Shown here: one piece after another, positions 9,143-18,127 of the stretch
Numbering within the stretch: position 1 is the stretch's first letter
Layout of the letters: the number at the start of each line of letters is the position of its first letter
Assembly (NCBI RefSeq): GCF_001667115.1
Contig: NZ_LZIJ01000197.1
Location: 1 to 64,000, forward strand
Direction of reading: 5' to 3'
Source of the DNA: Mycobacterium sp. 852002-51163_SCH5372311
GTDB lineage: Bacteria; Actinomycetota; Actinomycetes; Mycobacteriales; Mycobacteriaceae
Length of the DNA stretch: 64,000 nucleotides
Position numbers and translations under genes: made by a program
Notes under the pieces: generated by a model
Databases searched by the model: none
What the model was told of the DNA's origin: nothing
What the model saw: the letters and a program-made list of their open reading frames with translations, nothing else

Positions 9143-10338
9143 CGTTTGCCCTCTGTCGCTCCGGCGGCATCGAGGATGCCCGGCAGGGCGGCGATGAAGG
9201 CGTCGATCTGGGACTCGGTGATGACCAGCGGCGGCGCCAACCGAATCACGTCGGGGGCGGCCGCGTTGACCAGGAACCCGGCATCGCGGGCGGTCGCCTC
9301 GGCGTCCTTGGCGCGCGGGCCGGTCAGCACCACCCCCATCAGCAGCCCCCGGCCGCGCACCTGGCCGATCAGCGGGTGCCCAAGGGACTCGATGCCGTCT
9401 TTCAACAACTTGCCCAGCACGTCGGCACGCCGGACCAGGTCTTCGGCCGCAAGTACTCGCAGGACGGCGAGGGCCGCGGCGGTACACACCGGGTTGCCGC
9501 CGAAGGTGCTGCCGTGCAGGCCGGGCGTCAGCAGGTCGGCGGCCGACCCGACCGCGAGGCACGCCCCGATCGGCAGGCCGCCGCCCAGCCCCTTGGCCAG
9601 CGTCACCACATCCGGGGTGATGCCGTCGTGCTGGTGGGCGAAAAACGCACCGGTACGGCCCATTCCGGTTTGCACCTCATCGAGGATCAGCAGGGCGCCG
9701 TGGCGCGCGGTGATCTCCCGGGCGGCGGCCAAATAGCCGTCGGGCGGGACGACGACACCGCTCTCCCCCATGATCGGCTCGAGGAACACCGCGGCGGTGT
9801 CGTCACCGACCGCGGCAACCAGCGCGTCGGCGTCGCCGTAGACGACGTGCGTGACGTCGCCGGGCAGCGGTTCGAACGGCGCCTGCTTGCTGGGCTGACC
9901 GGTGAGTGCCAGCGAGCCCATCGTGCGGCCGTGGAAGGCTTCTTGTGCCGCAACCAGTTTCGTCCGGCCGGTCAGCCGCGACAGCTTGAATGCCACCTCG
10001 TTGGCCTCGGTGCCGGAGTTGCAGAAGAACACCCGGGCTTGCGAGCCGGCGCCGAGCAGCGCGACCAGCTCCTCGGCCAGCGTGATACCGGGTTCGGTGG
10101 CGTACAGGTTGGAGGTGTGGCCCAGCGTGGACATCTGCTGCGTTACCGCGTCGATCACCGCGGGGTGGCGGTGGCCCAGGACGTTGACGGCGATGCCGCC
10201 GAGCAAGTCGAGGTAGGTCTTGCCGTCGACGTCGGTGAGCACGGCGCCGTCGCCGCTGGCCAGGGCTACCGGCGGAGTGCCGTAGTTGTTCATCATCACG
10301 GCCTGCCAGCGCTGCTGGACGCTCTGCGTGCGAGTCAT
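9139..10338 (-). CDS. argD: Acetylornithine aminotransferase
   Basis: PLP-dependent class III aminotransferase acting on N-acetylglutamate semialdehyde. 399 residues from ATG 10338. The PLP lysine is Lys249 in TLAKGLGGGLPIGA; the phosphate-binding SGTEANE and LILDEVQTG motifs are also present. Both ends overlap neighbouring arg genes by 4 nt (ATGA), which indicates translational coupling. The same family member can also act in lysine synthesis; context here points to arginine. Confidence 0.96.
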   Translation of the reverse strand: MTRTQSVQQRWQAVMMNNYGTPPVALASGDGAVLTDVDGKTYLDLLGGIAVNVLGHRHPAVIDAVTQQMSTLGHTSNLYATEPGITLAEELVALLGAGSQARVFFCNSGTEANEVAFKLSRLTGRTKLVAAQEAFHGRTMGSLALTGQPSKQAPFEPLPGDVTHVVYGDADALVAAVGDDTAAVFLEPIMGESGVVVPPDGYLAAAREITARHGALLILDEVQTGMGRTGAFFAHQHDGITPDVVTLAKGLGGGLPIGACLAVGSAADLLTPGLHGSTFGGNPVCTAAALAVLRVLAAEDLVRRADVLGKLLKDGIESLGHPLIGQVRGRGLLMGVVLTGPRAKDAEATARDAGFLVNAAAPDVIRLAPPLVITESQIDAFIAALPGILDAAGATEGKR

Positions 10339-11216
10339 GCGCGTACCACCTTGGTGCCGGTGCCCGCATCGGTGAAGAGTTCCACGAGCACACAGTGTTT
10401 GACCCGTCCGTCGATGACGTGGGCGCTCGGAACGCCACCGGTCACGGCCCGCAGGCACGCTTCGATCTTGGGGATCATGCCCGTCTCCAGCGTGGGCAGC
10501 AGTTGTGCCAGTGTGGCCGTGTCGATTTCGCTCACCAGCGAATCCCGGTCCGGCCAGCTGGTGTAGAGCCCTTCGATATCGGTGAGCATCAACAGCTTTT
10601 CGGCCCCCAGAGCTTCGGCCAGCGCCGCCGCAGCGGTGTCGGCATTGATGTTGTGCACCACGCCGTCAGCATCCGGCGCAAGCGTCGACACCACCGGAAT
10701 ACGGCGGGCCGCAATCAGATCCAGTACCGCCGCGGCGTTCACCTGTGCGACGTCGCCGACCAGTCCGATGTCGGTGGCGACACCGTCGACGGTCACGCTG
10801 CGCCGCACCGCGGTGAACAGTTGCGCGTCCTCACCGGTAATCCCGACGGCGTAGGGTCCGTGGGCGTTGATGAGGTTGACCAACTCACGGCCCACCTGGC
10901 CGAACAACACCATCCGGGCCACGTCGAGCACTTCCGGTGTGGTGACCCGGAATCCGCCCTTGAAGTCACCTTCGATGCCGAGACGGCGCAGCATTGTGGT
11001 GATCTGCGGTCCGCCGCCGTGTACGACGACGGGATGGATGCCACAGTTGCGCAGAAAAGCCATATCGGCGGCGAATGCCGCGCGCAGCGTGTCATCGGTC
11101 ATGGCGTTGCCGCCGTATTTGACCACGACGATCTTGCCGTGCAACTGCTTCAGCCATGGCAGCGCTTCGGCCAGCACCTGGGCTTTGACCTGCGTCGGCA
11201 GGGCCTGGACGCTCAT
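10335..11216 (-). CDS. argB: Acetylglutamate kinase
   Basis: Phosphorylates N-acetylglutamate. 293 residues from ATG 11216 (MSVQALPTQVKAQVL). It shows the amino-acid-kinase fold motifs KYGGNAM (phosphate loop), HGGGPQI (acetylglutamate loop) and NINADTAA near the ATP site. This is commonly the arginine-feedback step in bacteria that use ArgJ; I did not identify allosteric residues. The start overlaps the argJ stop by 4 nt. Confidence 0.96.
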   Translation of the reverse strand: MSVQALPTQVKAQVLAEALPWLKQLHGKIVVVKYGGNAMTDDTLRAAFAADMAFLRNCGIHPVVVHGGGPQITTMLRRLGIEGDFKGGFRVTTPEVLDVARMVLFGQVGRELVNLINAHGPYAVGITGEDAQLFTAVRRSVTVDGVATDIGLVGDVAQVNAAAVLDLIAARRIPVVSTLAPDADGVVHNINADTAAAALAEALGAEKLLMLTDIEGLYTSWPDRDSLVSEIDTATLAQLLPTLETGMIPKIEACLRAVTGGVPSAHVIDGRVKHCVLVELFTDAGTGTKVVRA

Positions 11217-12427
11217 GTGCTGTAGGCCGAGTTCTCTTCGACGTAGCCATGCGACAGGTCGGTGGTCCGAATGGCCGCATGCCCGTCGCCGACCTGCAGA
11301 TCGACCACGATGTCGATGTCCGGCCCGGACAGATCCACCTCGCGGGCGCCCGGGACACCCACGCCGTTCATGCACACCGCAGAGCCGTTGAACGACACGG
11401 TGATTCGATCGGGGTCGAGAGTGACCGGCGCCATGCCGACGGCCGCGAGTACCCTGCCCCAGTTGGGGTCGGAGCCGAAGGCGGCGGTCTTGACCAGGCT
11501 GTCGCGGGCTATCAGACGGGCGGCGATGAGCGCGTCGTCTTCGCTGGCTGCCCGGGTCACGGTCACGGTGAGGCGCTTGGTGACGCCCTCGGCGTCGGCT
11601 TGCAGCTGGGCGCACAAATCGTCGCAGACCCGCAGCACCGCTTCGTCCAATTCAGCCTGGGCAGGGGTGATTTCGCTGGCTCCCGAGGCGAGCAGCAGCA
11701 CCGTGTCGTTGGTGGAGCAGCTGCCGTCGATGTCGAGCCGGTCGAACGTGCGGGCGGTGGCACGCCGCAATGCCCGGTCGAGATCGGCGGCGTCAGCGAC
11801 TATGTCGGTGGTGAGCACGCACAGCATGGTGGCCAACGACGGCGCCAGCATGCCCGCCCCCTTGGCCATGCCCCCTACCGTCCAGTTGTCCTGATGATGC
11901 AGCGCAACCTGTTTGGCCACAGTGTCGGTGGTCATGATGGCGTGGGCGGCGTCGTCGCCGCCGGCGAGTCCGCCGGCCATCTCGTGCACGATCTCGCTGA
12001 TACCGGCGAGCACTTTGTCCATCGGCAGCCGGTCGCCGATCAGGCCGGTCGAGCAGACCGCGACCTCGACAGCGCCGGTTTCGGTTCCCCAGTCCGACAG
12101 CGCGGCGGCGAGCGCCTCCGCGGTGGCGTGCGTGTCCTGGAAGCCGGCCGGCCCGGTGCACGCATTGGCGCCACCGGAGTTGAGGATCACCGCACGCAGC
12201 CGGCCGGTGGTCAGCACCTGCTGCGTCCACATCACCGGCGCGGCTTTGACTTTGTTGCGCGTGAACACACCGGCAGCCGCGTAGTCGGGTCCTTCGTTGA
12301 ACACCAGCGCCAAGTCGCGGGCCCCCGATGCCTTGATCCCGGCGGCGATGCCGGCGGCCCGAAAGCCTGCCGGAGCGGTGACACCCTGCGCGCGCAGCAG
12401 CCTTGCCGCACTGACCGTTTCGGTCAC
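11213..12427 (-). CDS. argJ: Glutamate N-acetyltransferase / amino-acid acetyltransferase
   Basis: Moves the acetyl group from N-acetylornithine to glutamate, making the pathway cyclic. 404 residues from GTG 12427. The self-cleavage nucleophile is Thr200 in APSLATML, the same number I recall for the M. tuberculosis enzyme; cleavage gives alpha and beta chains. The GTG overlaps the argC stop (GTGA). The open frame continues upstream to 13123, but that part is antiparallel shadow of argC and is left out. Confidence 0.96.
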   Translation of the reverse strand: MTETVSAARLLRAQGVTAPAGFRAAGIAAGIKASGARDLALVFNEGPDYAAAGVFTRNKVKAAPVMWTQQVLTTGRLRAVILNSGGANACTGPAGFQDTHATAEALAAALSDWGTETGAVEVAVCSTGLIGDRLPMDKVLAGISEIVHEMAGGLAGGDDAAHAIMTTDTVAKQVALHHQDNWTVGGMAKGAGMLAPSLATMLCVLTTDIVADAADLDRALRRATARTFDRLDIDGSCSTNDTVLLLASGASEITPAQAELDEAVLRVCDDLCAQLQADAEGVTKRLTVTVTRAASEDDALIAARLIARDSLVKTAAFGSDPNWGRVLAAVGMAPVTLDPDRITVSFNGSAVCMNGVGVPGAREVDLSGPDIDIVVDLQVGDGHAAIRTTDLSHGYVEENSAYST

Positions 12428-13467
12428 GGCGCCACCCCGATCGTGGAAAGGCCTTCGGTCTCCGGCCAGCCCAGCGCCAGGTTCATCGACTGGATCGCCG
12501 CGCCGGCCGTGCCTTTGACCAGGTTGTCGATCGCCGCGATCGCCACGAACGTCTCGGCGGCTTCGTCCACCGCGACGGCGATGTGCGCGGCATTGCTGCC
12601 GATCACCGCACCGGTCCGCGGCAGTTGGCCATCCGGCATCAGGTAGATGAAAGGCTCGGCGTCGTAGGCCTTTTCGTACGCCGCTTGCAACTGCGACAAC
12701 GGCGATCGGGTGCGCGCGGTGCAGGTGGCCAAGATGCCCCGGGAGGTGGGGATGAGCACTGGCGTGAACGACACCCTGACGTCGCGCTCGGTGACACTTT
12801 GTAGCCCCTGCGCGATTTCGGGGGTATGCCGATGGACGCCGGCGATGTTGTAGGCGCGCGCCGATCCGATGACCTCCGCGCCGAGCAGGTCTGTCTTGGC
12901 GGCGCGGCCGGCGCCGGAAGTTCCGCTGACCGCGACCACTGTGACGGCGGCTTCGACGAGATCCTCGGCCACCGCAGGCAGCAACGCCAGCAGTGCCGCG
13001 GTGGGATAGCACCCCGGAACCGCGATGCGACGCGCGCCGCGCAGCCGCTCCCGCCCGCCGGGCAGCTCGGGCAGCCCATAGGGCCAGCTGCCCGCGTGCG
13101 GAGACCCGTAGAACCGTTCCCACGCGTCGGCATCGGTGAGCCGAAAGTCCGCGCCGCAGTCGATGATCAGCGTGTCCGGGCTCAATTGTTCGGCAAGGGC
13201 GGCCGAATGCCCATGCGGCAGGCCCAGGAAGACGACGTCGTGACCGTCGAGCACCGCCAGCTCGGTGGGTTCGACCACTTGCTGCGCCAGCGGCGTCAGG
13301 TGTGGATGGTGTTCACCGAGCGTGCTGCCGGCACTGGTCGCGGCGGTCACCGCGCCGATCGTGAGCCGACCGCCGGTGTAACCCGGATGCCCGAGCAATA
13401 GGCGCAAAATTTCACCGCCGGCATATCCGGTGGCGCCGGCTATCGCCACTCTTATCGCGTCGGCCAT
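12424..13467 (-). CDS. argC: N-acetyl-gamma-glutamyl-phosphate reductase
   Basis: NADPH-dependent reduction of acetylglutamyl phosphate to the semialdehyde. 347 residues. The N-terminal nucleotide fold has AGATGYAGGE and the catalytic cysteine lies in AVPGCYPTA; the His in NIAGVHRHTPEI completes the active-site region. First gene of the operon. The start codon has only a weak upstream GACGGA, and the ARG boxes begin 10 nt before it, so the transcript leader must be short. Confidence 0.96.
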   Translation of the reverse strand: MADAIRVAIAGATGYAGGEILRLLLGHPGYTGGRLTIGAVTAATSAGSTLGEHHPHLTPLAQQVVEPTELAVLDGHDVVFLGLPHGHSAALAEQLSPDTLIIDCGADFRLTDADAWERFYGSPHAGSWPYGLPELPGGRERLRGARRIAVPGCYPTAALLALLPAVAEDLVEAAVTVVAVSGTSGAGRAAKTDLLGAEVIGSARAYNIAGVHRHTPEIAQGLQSVTERDVRVSFTPVLIPTSRGILATCTARTRSPLSQLQAAYEKAYDAEPFIYLMPDGQLPRTGAVIGSNAAHIAVAVDEAAETFVAIAAIDNLVKGTAGAAIQSMNLALGWPETEGLSTIGVAP

Positions 13468-13476
13468 TCCGTCGAT

Positions 13477-13514
13477 TCTGCATGATTATGCACTGGTTTG
13501 CAAATTCATTCCAA
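13477..13514 (-). promoter_or_regulatory. Tandem ARG boxes (ArgR operator) before argC
   Basis: Box 1 is the palindrome TGCATGATTATGCA at 13479-13492, within an 18-bp site. Box 2 (TTTGCAAATTCATTCC, about 13498-13513) is weaker. Their centres are 20 bp apart, two helical turns, matching the paired-box arrangement bound by hexameric ArgR in other bacteria. The location directly upstream of argC fits repression of the whole operon. Direct from sequence: the palindrome and spacing. Inferred: ArgR binding. Confidence 0.72.
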
Positions 13515-13629
13515 GTTGGCGTTTTCTGGATCGGGGGTATTTCACCGAACGTGTTCTCACGGCCAGAATCTGGCGGCGGATTTCCACGCCCTGAGCGCAG
13601 GCTCGGCGCAGAGGCTTTCGCCCCGCTCT

Positions 13630-16143
13630 CTAGGTCCGCAATACCGCACCGGCGCGCTCGGCGGCGCAGCGCACGGCGGCATCGCGCGCCGCGCTGGCGT
13701 CGTCTTCGGTAAGCGTGCGGTCCGGTGCGCGGAACCGCAGCGCGAACGTCAGCGACTTGCGATCTTCACCGATCTGCGGCCCGGTATAGACGTCGAACAA
13801 CTGAATGTCTTCCAGCAGTTCGCCGGCACCCTCACGCACCGCGTCTTGAACGGTCTCGGCGGGCACATCCGACGACACCACCAGGCTGACATCCTGAAAA
13901 ACCGCGGGGAACGGCGAAACCCTGGGCGCCGGCAGCGCGTCGACGATGGGAATCGCATCGAGGTTCAGCTCGACCGCGCAGGTGCCGTTCGGCAGACCCG
14001 ATCGCTCGATCACGGCCGGATGTAACTGACCCGCATGACCGATCAGCATTTCGCCGACCAGCACCTCGGCGCACCGACCGGGGTGCCAGGGCAGGAATTG
14101 GGCGGCCCGAAGCGCGACGTCAATCCCACTGGCGCGCGCAATGATTCGCGCCGCCTCGAAAGCGTCCGCCGCTTCCGCCCGGCGACCAGGACCCCAAGGA
14201 CCTCGCGGTTCACGCAGTCCGGCCAAGACCACGGCGACGTGCTGTGGCTGGCGGGGCAACGAGGCTTCCAACATGTCGACCTCGGCGTCTGTGGGCCGCC
14301 GGTCGACCGGGATCAGCTCGACGCCGCGTGTGTGCTCTGTCGGCCGGACCACCTGCGCGATGCTGAACAGCGCCACATCGACGATCCCGCGGGACACGTT
14401 GCGCGCCAACGCTTCCAGCAGAGCGGGCAGCAGCGTGGTGGCCAGCTGCGGACGGTCTGCCTCGAGCGGGTTGACCACGTTGACCGTGCTGCGCCGCGGG
14501 TCGTCGGCCGGCAGACCCCACAGATCGAAGACGCCGGCCGGCAAGAACGGTGTCGGCAGGATCTCCACGTAGCCGGACAAGGCCAAAGACTTTCCGATCG
14601 CCCGGCGGCGTTTCTGCACCGCCGTAAGACCACGGCCTGCGGGGGCCTGCGGCAGCACCGACGGCACCACTTCCAGACCTTCTAGCCGCAGCACCTCTTC
14701 GACGAGGTCGGCGGGCTGCCGCAAGTCGGGCCGCCAACTGGGCGGCGTCACCGTCAAAACTCCACGTTCAGAGCTTTCAGCAACGTCCGCGCCGATCTGG
14801 GTCAGCCGTCGCGCCGCGGTTCCCGCTGGGTACGCCACCCCGGCGATGCGGTCCGGTAGGTCGACGGCCATCCGGATCGGCGGCCCGGCCCAGTCGGCGA
14901 CCGAGTCGCCCACCGGCGGATCGCCGCGCCAATCGGTCAGCGTCGGCGAAATCGTGCCCCCGGCGATGTCGGCGAGCAACGTGGCGCACCGGTCCAGGGC
15001 GGCCACCGAGATGGCCGGGTCCACGCCGCGTTCGTAACGTCGCGCGGCCTCGCTGGGTAGATGCAGCCGTCGCTGGGTCCGCGATACCGCGGCCGGGTCC
15101 CACACCGCGGCCTCCAGCAGGACGTCGGTGGAGTCGGCGCGCACCTCGGTGCTGGCCGCACCCATCACGCCGCCGATCGCCGCGGTCGCCACGTCGTCGA
15201 CGATCAGGACATCGGCCGGATCAAGCTTGCGTTCGATGTCGTCAAGGGTGACGACGGTCTCGCCCGGTCGGGCAAACCGCACGCCGAAGCCCCCGGTGAT
15301 GCGCTTGCGATCGTGCGCATGCATGGGATGGCCCAGTTCGAGCATCACGTAGTTGGTGACATCCACCGCCGGAGAAGCCGCGCGGATGCCGCACAGCAGC
15401 AGCCGGCGCTGCAGCCACCACGGCGAGACGGCCGCGGGGTCGATTCCGGTGACCGGGCGCAGCGCGAAGCGGCGCACGCCCGTTTCGGGCTGCACCGTCA
15501 ACGGCCACGCCTCGCCCTCGACCGGCAACGGCGCCACCGCAGCATCGGAAGCCGGGTCGACGAAATTCAGGTCGTAGGCGCAGGCGATCTCGCGGGCCAG
15601 CCCGCGCACGGACATGCAGTAGCCGCGGTCGGGCGTGATCGCCAGGTGAAAAACCACATCGTCGAGTCCCACCACGCCGGCGCCGTCGGCGCCCGGGTCA
15701 GCGGTTCCCGGCGGAAGCACGAGAATGCCGGAATGGTCTGCGCCCAAACCGAGTTCGGCGGCCGAACAGATCATGCCATCCGAGTTACGGCCATAGGTCT
15801 TGCGCGCCGTGATGGCAAATCCACCCGGCAGGGTGGTACCGGGCAAGGCCACCACCACCAGATCGCCGACCACGAAGTTGGTTGCACCGCAGACAATCTC
15901 GCGATCAGCCTGCTCACCGACGTCGACCCGGCAGGCCCGGATCGGCTTTTTGAACTCGGTGAGTTCTTCGATGGCGGTGACCCGTCCCACGGTCAACGGC
16001 CCGTCGACCGGACCGAGGGTGATGACCTCCTCGACTTCGTGGCCGATCCGCACCAGCGTCTGCTCGAGATCGCTTGGGGCCACATCCCAGTCCGGTGCCC
16101 CGGCCGAGATCACGTCACGCAGCCAGCTGTAGGGGACGCGCAT
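13630..16143 (-). CDS. pheT: Phenylalanyl-tRNA synthetase beta subunit
   Basis: Large subunit of the alpha2-beta2 PheRS. 837 residues from ATG 16143 (MRVPYSWLRDVISAG). Domains in order are an N-terminal tRNA-binding EMAP-like fold with GRVTAIEEL and IVCGATNF, B3/B4 and B5 regions around 230-490 (HPMHAHD, KLDPADVLIVDD), a catalytic-like domain (LALSGYVEILPTPFL) and a C-terminal ferredoxin-like anticodon-binding domain ending in RTLTEDDA. The ATG overlaps the pheS stop by one base (TGATG), so the two are coupled. The long frame extending into pheS is not used. Confidence 0.97.
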   Translation of the reverse strand: MRVPYSWLRDVISAGAPDWDVAPSDLEQTLVRIGHEVEEVITLGPVDGPLTVGRVTAIEELTEFKKPIRACRVDVGEQADREIVCGATNFVVGDLVVVALPGTTLPGGFAITARKTYGRNSDGMICSAAELGLGADHSGILVLPPGTADPGADGAGVVGLDDVVFHLAITPDRGYCMSVRGLAREIACAYDLNFVDPASDAAVAPLPVEGEAWPLTVQPETGVRRFALRPVTGIDPAAVSPWWLQRRLLLCGIRAASPAVDVTNYVMLELGHPMHAHDRKRITGGFGVRFARPGETVVTLDDIERKLDPADVLIVDDVATAAIGGVMGAASTEVRADSTDVLLEAAVWDPAAVSRTQRRLHLPSEAARRYERGVDPAISVAALDRCATLLADIAGGTISPTLTDWRGDPPVGDSVADWAGPPIRMAVDLPDRIAGVAYPAGTAARRLTQIGADVAESSERGVLTVTPPSWRPDLRQPADLVEEVLRLEGLEVVPSVLPQAPAGRGLTAVQKRRRAIGKSLALSGYVEILPTPFLPAGVFDLWGLPADDPRRSTVNVVNPLEADRPQLATTLLPALLEALARNVSRGIVDVALFSIAQVVRPTEHTRGVELIPVDRRPTDAEVDMLEASLPRQPQHVAVVLAGLREPRGPWGPGRRAEAADAFEAARIIARASGIDVALRAAQFLPWHPGRCAEVLVGEMLIGHAGQLHPAVIERSGLPNGTCAVELNLDAIPIVDALPAPRVSPFPAVFQDVSLVVSSDVPAETVQDAVREGAGELLEDIQLFDVYTGPQIGEDRKSLTFALRFRAPDRTLTEDDASAARDAAVRCAAERAGAVLRT

Positions 16144-17186
16144 CAGGCGCCCACCCCGAACGGCAACGAGAACCGGACGTCGCCTTCGACCATGTCGCGC
16201 ATGTCGGGAATGCCGTTGCGGAATTGCAGGGTGCGTTCCAGGCCCATCCCGAACGCGAAGCCCGAGTAGACCTCCGGATCGATTCCGGCGGCCCGCAACA
16301 CATTCGGATGCACCATTCCGCAGCCGCCCCACTCCACCCAGTCGGCGCCGCCCTTCTTGTTGGCAAACCACACGTCGACCTCGGCGGACGGTTCGGTGAA
16401 CGGAAAGAAGTGCGGGCGGATCCGGGTGCGCGCCAACGGCCCGAACTCGGCGCGGGCCAGCGCGTCCAGCGTGCCGCGCAGGTGTGCCATCGACAGGCCG
16501 CGGTCCACCGCCAAACCTTCGACCTGATGGAAAACCGGGGTGTGGGTGGCATCGAGCTCGTCGGTGCGGAAGGTGCGGCCGATCGAGATGATGTAGACCG
16601 GCAGCTCGCGTTCGAGCAGGGTGCGCACCTGCACCGGCGACGTATGGGTGCGCAGCAGCTGCCGGGAGTCCTCCGGTGCGATGTAGAAGGTGTCTTGTTC
16701 GCTGCGTGCGGGGTGGTCGGGAGGAAAGTTCAGCGCGTCGAAGTTGAACTGCTCCGTCTCGACCTCCGGCCCCTCGGCCAGTTCCCATCCCATCGCGATG
16801 AAGGTGTCGGCAATATGCTCGGCCAGCTGGGTGATCGGATGACGGGCCCCGGGCAGCTGCCGGGTCGACGGCAGGGTGACGTCGATACCTTCGGCGAGCA
16901 GCACGGCCGCGTCGCGTTCCGCCCGTAGCACCGCGAGTCGTTCGTCGAAGCTGCGCTGGGCGTCGGCGCGTGCGACGTTGACGCGCTTGCCTGCGTCGGC
17001 GCGTTCCGCCTTGGGCAGAGTCGCCAATGCCTGGCGTGCCAGCGCCAACGGCGAGCGGTCACCCAGGTGCTCGGTCTTGACTCGCGCCAGCGCGTCCAGG
17101 TCGTCAGCGAGCGTGATCGCCCGCTGCGCGGCACTGACCGCCCCGGCCAGCGCCTCGGGTGACAAATCGACGGGTTGATCCCCCAC
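16143..17186 (-). CDS. pheS: Phenylalanyl-tRNA synthetase alpha subunit
   Basis: Catalytic subunit of PheRS. 347 residues from GTG 17186 (VGDQPVDLSPEAL), chosen because AAGGAG lies about 11 nt upstream and the protein then matches family length. An N-terminal coiled-coil arm (about 1-100) binds tRNA. The class II core follows: motif 2 around FRTDELDATHTPVFHQVEGL and motif 3 GFAFGMGLERTLQF. The frame extends upstream to 17882 antisense to the rhomboid-like gene, which is a shadow. Confidence 0.97.
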   Translation of the reverse strand: MGDQPVDLSPEALAGAVSAAQRAITLADDLDALARVKTEHLGDRSPLALARQALATLPKAERADAGKRVNVARADAQRSFDERLAVLRAERDAAVLLAEGIDVTLPSTRQLPGARHPITQLAEHIADTFIAMGWELAEGPEVETEQFNFDALNFPPDHPARSEQDTFYIAPEDSRQLLRTHTSPVQVRTLLERELPVYIISIGRTFRTDELDATHTPVFHQVEGLAVDRGLSMAHLRGTLDALARAEFGPLARTRIRPHFFPFTEPSAEVDVWFANKKGGADWVEWGGCGMVHPNVLRAAGIDPEVYSGFAFGMGLERTLQFRNGIPDMRDMVEGDVRFSLPFGVGA

Positions 17187-17276
17187 GCGGCGAACTTCTC
17201 CTTGGCTGACGAGGGTGTTCCGGGTGGCCCGCATCGACGTTGACGGGACCCACTTCTGCCGGGCTGGATTCGCCCG

Positions 17277-17282
17277 ATCATA
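17277..17282 (-). promoter_or_regulatory. Candidate -10 element for pheST
   Basis: TATGAT on the minus strand lies about 90 nt before pheS. It fits the mycobacterial -10 pattern TANNNT. No -35 hexamer is clear at the right distance, which is common in mycobacteria. The 134-bp gap otherwise holds nothing I can name. Confidence 0.35.
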
Positions 17283-17320
17283 AGTGATCCGGTGATTGCC
17301 GCTAGGCGGCCCCGCGCCGG

Positions 17321-18118
17321 CTACGGACCGGTCAGCGCGGCCGCGACCGGCGTAGCCAGTGCCGGGCGGCGGGCCCTGGCGCGCCCGCTGACTTGGTAGG
17401 CCACGAGTGACCCCAACGCGCCGAATCCGAGCACGGCAGCCATCGAGCCCCAGTGGTGAGCCAGCATCAAAAAGCCGAACCCCGAGGCGTTGGCCAGCAT
17501 CAGCAGCCGCACCCACGTCCAGTGCACCGGCGGACGAAACCGTGATGCCACCAAGACACCCAGGATCAGCGCGACCGCATGGCCCGCGTTGGTGAATTCT
17601 CCGCCGGCGACCCCGGCGGTCAGTCCCGCCGAAATCCACCAGCCCACCCACGCCGGACGCCACCGGCGCGGGATGGTCGCAGTCAGCGCCCCGAGCACCG
17701 CCAGAGCGCCGTAGCTCATCCCCACGTCGCTGGTACGGGTGATGGACCAGGGCATCCAGCCGAGCTCGACCGCCGCCGCCAGGGCCGCGACCACCACGAG
17801 CGTCGCTCCGATATGGCCGACGACGAACGCCACCATCAGCCGGATGGTGTGCAAATGCAGTTCGGCCAGCGCAAGCAGGCACGCCAGAAACGGCATCCAG
17901 AAGTAAAGCGGACCGGCCTCGACGACGAGCGCGCTGTTCAGCAACGTGCTCAGGTGGCCGTGAGACAGATTGTGCAGGTTGGTGCTGGCCCGCTGGATGA
18001 TCCGGTCGTGCGTCTGCGGATCAACCATGAGGATTACGGTGCTGACCGCGACCAGGGCTGCCATGTAACCGACGGTGAACCGCACCCGGGCGAGCCTGGC
18101 GAAGATGCCGTAAATCAT
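17321..18118 (-). CDS. Rhomboid-like integral membrane protein (Rv1648-like)
   Basis: 265 residues with about six hydrophobic segments (roughly 18-32, 72-90, 94-118, 133-150, 157-172, 177-192) and a short C-terminal helix pair. Three features resemble rhomboid proteases: a His-rich loop before the second helix (NLHNLSHGHLSTLLN), a GMSYG motif with Ser135 in the fourth segment and NAGHAVAL with His180 in the sixth. These are the places of the rhomboid Ser-His dyad, but the spacing and flanks are divergent, so activity is uncertain. Position upstream of pheST is as in M. tuberculosis. No substrate can be named. Confidence 0.8.
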   Translation of the reverse strand: MIYGIFARLARVRFTVGYMAALVAVSTVILMVDPQTHDRIIQRASTNLHNLSHGHLSTLLNSALVVEAGPLYFWMPFLACLLALAELHLHTIRLMVAFVVGHIGATLVVVAALAAAVELGWMPWSITRTSDVGMSYGALAVLGALTATIPRRWRPAWVGWWISAGLTAGVAGGEFTNAGHAVALILGVLVASRFRPPVHWTWVRLLMLANASGFGFLMLAHHWGSMAAVLGFGALGSLVAYQVSGRARARRPALATPVAAALTGP

Positions 18119-18127
18119 CGCGTTCTA

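Noticed and set aside
13547..13556. GAACGTGTTC resembling a LexA or KstR half-site pair before argC
   Set aside because: The mycobacterial SOS box needs TCGAAC-N4-GTTCGA, and the KstR motif needs flanking T and A; neither fits.
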